DNA of 8,959 bases from an uncultured Collinsella sp. (lineage in GTDB: Bacteria > Actinomycetota > Coriobacteriia > Coriobacteriales > Coriobacteriaceae): NCBI GenBank assembly GCA_958350755.1, contig CATWID010000067.1, positions 1-8,959 on the forward strand. Reading direction: 5' to 3'. The first letter of the stretch is position 1, and every line of letters starts with the position of its first letter. Below, piece by piece: positions 7,241 through 8,959 of this stretch. The position numbers and the translations under genes are program-made. Below the pieces are notes generated by a model that did not search any database, had not been told where the DNA came from, and was given only the letters and a program-made list of their open reading frames with translations.

Positions 7241-7270
7241 TTGGAGCAAAATACCTGAAAGCACTTTATC
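7241..7270 (+). promoter_or_regulatory. Possible promoter of the alcohol dehydrogenase gene
   Basis: TTGGAG (7241-7246) and TTTATC (7265-7270), spaced by 18 nt, lie just upstream of the alcohol dehydrogenase. This would give a very short leader. The heptamer AAGCACT occurs twice here (7231-7237 and 7259-7265), flanking the spacer. The call is weak. Confidence 0.3.
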
Positions 7271-7288
7271 TAACGAAAGAAGGCTGCT

Positions 7289-8371
7289 ATGCGCACGATT
7301 GGAATGAGCGACTACACCGTCGGCGAGGACTGCTTTGACGAGCTGCCCGGCGCACTGGACGAGTACGGAGCGACCAAGGTCGCGATTATCGGTGGTAAAC
7401 GAGCACTGGCAGCGGCGCTTCCCGGTATCGAAGCGGCGCTGGAGGGCACCGACGTCGAGATTCTGGAGACGCGCGTCTACGGCACCAACAGTACGCGCGC
7501 CAATATCGCCAAGGTTGTGAACTCCCCTGCCTGCCAAGAAGCCGACGTTCTTATCGCATGCGGCGGCGGCAAGGCGCTCGACACCGTCAAGACAGCGGCC
7601 ATCGAGCTCAAGAAGATCGTCTTTACGGTACCGACGATCTGCTCCAACTGCTCGGCCGCGACCGCCATTGCCGTTGTCTACAACGACGACGGCTCGCTCG
7701 AGGGCTATTCGTACCCCAACCGACCCGCGCACATCTTCATCAACCCCAAGATCATCGCCGAGGCTCCGGCGGAGTACTTCTGGGCGGGCGTGGGCGATGC
7801 CCTGTCCAAGCAGCCCGAGGTCGAGTACGCCACGAGCGCCGGCAACCTGGAGCACACCGCCGGACTTGGCCTGGCACTCGCCCACACCTGCTCCGAGCCG
7901 CTGTTTACCTATGGCGTGCAGGGTCTAGAGGACGTGCGCCGGGACCTGTCGAGCGAGGCCGTCAAGCAGATCGCGCTCGACATCGTGGTCAACACGGGCT
8001 ATGTCTCGAACCTGACCAACCAAAACGATTACTACTACAACTCGAGCGTGGCGCATGCGTTCTACAACGCCACGTGCAGCATCCCGCGCGAGGGCTCCTA
8101 CCTGCACGGCGAGGTCGTGAGTCTGGGCGTGCTCGTGCTGTTTGCCTATACGGGCGATACCGAGAACCTTGAGCGCTACGCAGCCTTTAACAAGCAGATG
8201 GGGCTGCCCGTGACGCTTGAGCAGGTCGGCCTTTCCGAGGCCGACATCCCTGCCCTGTGCGAGTTCGCGCACGCCACCAACGAGTGGAAGCAGGGAAACC
8301 CCGAGCCCTTCACCGACGAAAAGTTCGCCGCCGCCATCAAGGCTGCCGACGCTTACGGCCACACGCTCTAG
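7289..8371 (+). CDS. Metal-dependent (iron-containing) alcohol dehydrogenase family, GldA/HcxA-like
   Basis: A complete 360-residue group III dehydrogenase. The N-terminal nucleotide-binding half shows VAIIGGKRAL at 31-40, CGGGKALDTVK at 91-101 and PTICSNCSAATAIAVVY at 115-131, the NAD-binding loop of this family. The C-terminal helical half holds the metal ligands: Asp170 in GVGDALSK, His256 in SVAHAFYN and His273 in YLHGEVVSLG. Relatives oxidise or reduce glycerol/dihydroxyacetone or 2-hydroxy and 2-oxo acids with NAD(P). The Ser-Asn-Cys loop resembles the HcxA (YbdH) branch somewhat more than classical GldA, so I do not name a substrate. The ATG at 7289 has AGAAGG 5 nt upstream. It is a single gene, divergent from ileS, with its own terminator; no dihydroxyacetone kinase or glycerol facilitator gene is next to it. 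Confidence 0.92.
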   Translation: MRTIGMSDYTVGEDCFDELPGALDEYGATKVAIIGGKRALAAALPGIEAALEGTDVEILETRVYGTNSTRANIAKVVNSPACQEADVLIACGGGKALDTVKTAAIELKKIVFTVPTICSNCSAATAIAVVYNDDGSLEGYSYPNRPAHIFINPKIIAEAPAEYFWAGVGDALSKQPEVEYATSAGNLEHTAGLGLALAHTCSEPLFTYGVQGLEDVRRDLSSEAVKQIALDIVVNTGYVSNLTNQNDYYYNSSVAHAFYNATCSIPREGSYLHGEVVSLGVLVLFAYTGDTENLERYAAFNKQMGLPVTLEQVGLSEADIPALCEFAHATNEWKQGNPEPFTDEKFAAAIKAADAYGHTL

Positions 8372-8381
8372 GACTGGCCCA

Positions 8382-8423
8382 AAACCACCACAAAGGGGAC
8401 AGGCACCTTTCTGGTGGTTTTTT
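8382..8423 (+). terminator. Terminator of the alcohol dehydrogenase gene
   Basis: AAACCACC (8382-8389) pairs with GGTGGTTT (8413-8420), and AAAGG (8392-8396) with CCTTT (8406-8410), around a GGACAGGCA loop. A run of six T ends at 8423. It starts 10 nt after the stop codon. It is closely related to the terminator at 741-778. Confidence 0.9.
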
Positions 8424-8443
8424 ATTGCTCCAGCATTCAGTTC

Positions 8444-8490
8444 GTACTCGAACCCGATTCTTTACGAGAAAGGGTTCGGGTACGTTTTTT
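8444..8490 (+). terminator. Second tandem terminator-like hairpin
   Basis: GTACTCGAACCC (8444-8455) pairs with GGGTTCGGGTAC (8472-8483) over 12 bp with one G-U pair. An inner TTCT/AGAA stem follows, and GTTTTTT comes directly after the hairpin. The form is a textbook intrinsic terminator, yet no gene lies between it and the preceding terminator 20 nt upstream. It may be a back-up terminator or the 3' end of a small RNA. Confidence 0.75.
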
Positions 8491-8545
8491 GTTTATCGGA
8501 AATTCTGCGGAAGGACTACTCGGAAGGGTAAACAGGAACGAACAG

Positions 8546-8588
8546 AGGCAGGGCATCATCGTGGTGATGGTATCCTGCCTTTTGTTTT
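8546..8588 (+). terminator. Third tandem terminator-like hairpin
   Basis: AGGCAGG (8546-8552) pairs with CCTGCCT (8574-8580), with an inner CATCA/TGATG stem. TTTGTTTT follows. The 55 bases between the second and third terminators contain no convincing gene or promoter. Confidence 0.65.
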
Positions 8589-8592
8589 GCGG

Positions 8593-8621
8593 GATCAAGG
8601 TCGCTTTATGCGAACTTGATC
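8593..8621. repeat. Inverted repeat without T run
   Basis: GATCAAG-G-TCGC pairs with GCGA-A-CTTGATC around a 5-nt loop: 11 pairs with one mismatch. No T run follows on either strand, so it is not a typical terminator. Confidence 0.6.
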
Positions 8622-8698
8622 GCCACTTATATGGGGCATTGATGGCAATTGCTTCGTACGTGCATACCGAGAGCCTGTACACCTCTGGCAAGGCGTAA

Positions 8699-8728
8699 CA
8701 CACTAGACTTTGTTCCAAAGTCCGTGTG
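8699..8728. repeat. Hairpin: inverted repeat around a TTC loop
   Basis: CACAC-TA-GACTTTG pairs with CAAAGTC-C-GTGTG: 12 pairs interrupted by an asymmetric internal bulge. It is immediately followed by the next hairpin, with no base between them. Confidence 0.65.
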
Positions 8729-8749
8729 CTAAGGGGGCAGGCCCCTTAG
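8729..8749. repeat. REP-like palindrome
   Basis: CTAAGGGG, a GCAGG loop, then CCCCTTAG: a perfect 8-bp stem. Its pattern (AAGGGG, one base, CAGGC, one base, CCTT) is the same as the core of the terminator at 8392-8410, which suggests a shared repeat family. Confidence 0.6.
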
Positions 8750-8751
8750 AA

Positions 8752-8784
8752 TTCCTGTGAAGTGTGTACGCACGTACGCAGGAA
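8752..8784. repeat. Inverted repeat at the composition boundary
   Basis: TTCCTG (8752-8757) pairs with CAGGAA (8779-8784), with a CGTACG-rich interior that can form its own short GTAC stem. It is the last GC-rich structure before the AT-rich segment. Confidence 0.5.
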
Positions 8785-8883
8785 AACGGTAAAATTTCGC
8801 TATATCAGGGCGTTCTTTCATTGGAGAGTATGGTATACACGGCTTAGTTCAACAAATAAGAATATAAATAAAGGAGAATATTG

Positions 8884-8959
8884 ATGAAACTGTTTTTATG
8901 TTCTCACTTTTCAAGTGTAGGAAGTCTGATAAAGGAAGAAATTGAAAATAAAAAAGTCG
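8884..8959 (+). CDS. Peptidase S51 (dipeptidase E)-like protein, N-terminal fragment, runs off right edge
   Basis: Only 25 codons are visible, beginning MKLFLCSHFSSVGSLIKEE. This resembles the N-terminal strand and helix of peptidase S51 / dipeptidase E-like proteins, whose next conserved block (FIPTAS-like) would lie just outside the window. Family members are cytoplasmic serine peptidases acting on Asp-X dipeptides, or related class I glutamine-amidotransferase-fold proteins. The ATG at 8884 has a strong AAAGGAG site 8 nt upstream. The visible part is about 29% GC, with AAA, TTA and ATA codons, quite unlike the GC-rich genes to the left, which points to recent acquisition from an AT-rich donor. 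The catalytic Ser/His are not visible, so the family call is moderate. Confidence 0.6.
   Translation, partial: MKLFLCSHFSSVGSLIKEEIENKKV

Larger units (their letters stand above)
8652..8781. ncRNA. Candidate structured element: 16-nt long-range inverted repeat enclosing two hairpins
   Basis: CTTCGTACGTGCATAC (8652-8667) is complementary at 14 of 16 positions to 8766-8781. It encloses two adjacent hairpins (8699-8728 and 8729-8749). The whole could fold as a branched RNA or DNA cruciform upstream of the AT-rich gene. The 3' arm can instead pair locally (TTCCTG 8752-8757 with CAGGAA 8779-8784). No known RNA family is recognised and the strand is undetermined. It may equally be the end of a mobile element. 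Confidence 0.3.
8372..8883. other. Gene-poor, hairpin-rich intergenic region
   Basis: About 510 bases separate the alcohol dehydrogenase stop from the next start codon. I find no convincing protein gene. The stretch contains three terminator-like hairpins, four further hairpins and one long-range inverted repeat, listed separately. From about 8785 on it becomes AT-rich and leads into the next gene. Short readable stretches, such as one ending at 8698, cross terminators and lack a ribosome-binding site. Confidence 0.8.

Noticed and set aside
8444..8483. Possible tRNA T-arm (GGGTTCGAGTAC on the minus strand)
   Set aside because: No cloverleaf with acceptor, D and anticodon arms can be drawn around it; the T run on the plus strand fits a terminator better.
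8414..8698. A 94-codon frame downstream of the alcohol dehydrogenase, including an 18-residue peptide starting at 8642
   Set aside because: It begins inside a terminator and crosses two more terminator hairpins; there is no convincing ribosome-binding site and no recognisable sequence. The short peptide from 8642 has only a weak GGGG upstream.
8437..8718. A 93-codon minus-strand frame over the hairpin-rich region
   Set aside because: It runs through the inverted repeats with no ribosome-binding site and no family resemblance.

Overview
The window looks like chromosome of a GC-rich, gut-type actinobacterium, most likely Coriobacteriia close to Collinsella. This rests on codon use, on the ileS / lspA / RluA-family synthase order and on the family resemblance of the proteins. 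It is inference from sequence memory, not a database result. Seven protein genes are visible. Six are ordinary GC-rich genes; the seventh, at the right edge, begins in sharply AT-rich DNA.

Left block, all on the minus strand, read from right to left. A promoter at about 7147-7174 drives a full-length T-box leader (about 6847-7140). Its specifier codon AUC (Ile) and acceptor-pairing sequence UGGU control ileS (4002-6803) through a terminator/antiterminator switch. ileS ends at a strong 14-bp hairpin terminator (3899-3931). lspA (signal peptidase II) and an RluA-family pseudouridine synthase follow as a translationally coupled pair sharing one base of TAATG. Next is a membrane-bound family 2 glycosyltransferase (789-2084), closed by a terminator (741-778). 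Last come a small A24-type prepilin peptidase (287-709) and the first 85 codons of a dGTPase-like HD-domain protein running off the left edge (1-255). The block thus combines tRNA charging, lipoprotein maturation, RNA modification, surface polysaccharide synthesis and pilin processing.

Right block, plus strand. A metal-dependent alcohol dehydrogenase of the GldA/HcxA type (7289-8371) is transcribed divergently from ileS and ends at a terminator (8382-8423). About 510 bases without a convincing gene follow. They hold a dense run of inverted repeats: three terminator-like hairpins in a row, four further hairpins and a 16-nt long-range inverted repeat. After these the base composition drops from roughly 60% GC to about 29% GC at the start of a gene resembling peptidase S51 / dipeptidase E (8884 to the edge). 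This junction is the most unusual part of the window and may mark the edge of an acquired segment.

Two terminators far apart (741-778 and 8382-8420) are nearly the same sequence in transcript orientation. The core of the second recurs in a third hairpin (8729-8749). This suggests a dispersed REP-like palindromic family that partly serves as terminators. No tRNA, rRNA, CRISPR array or complete insertion sequence was found.
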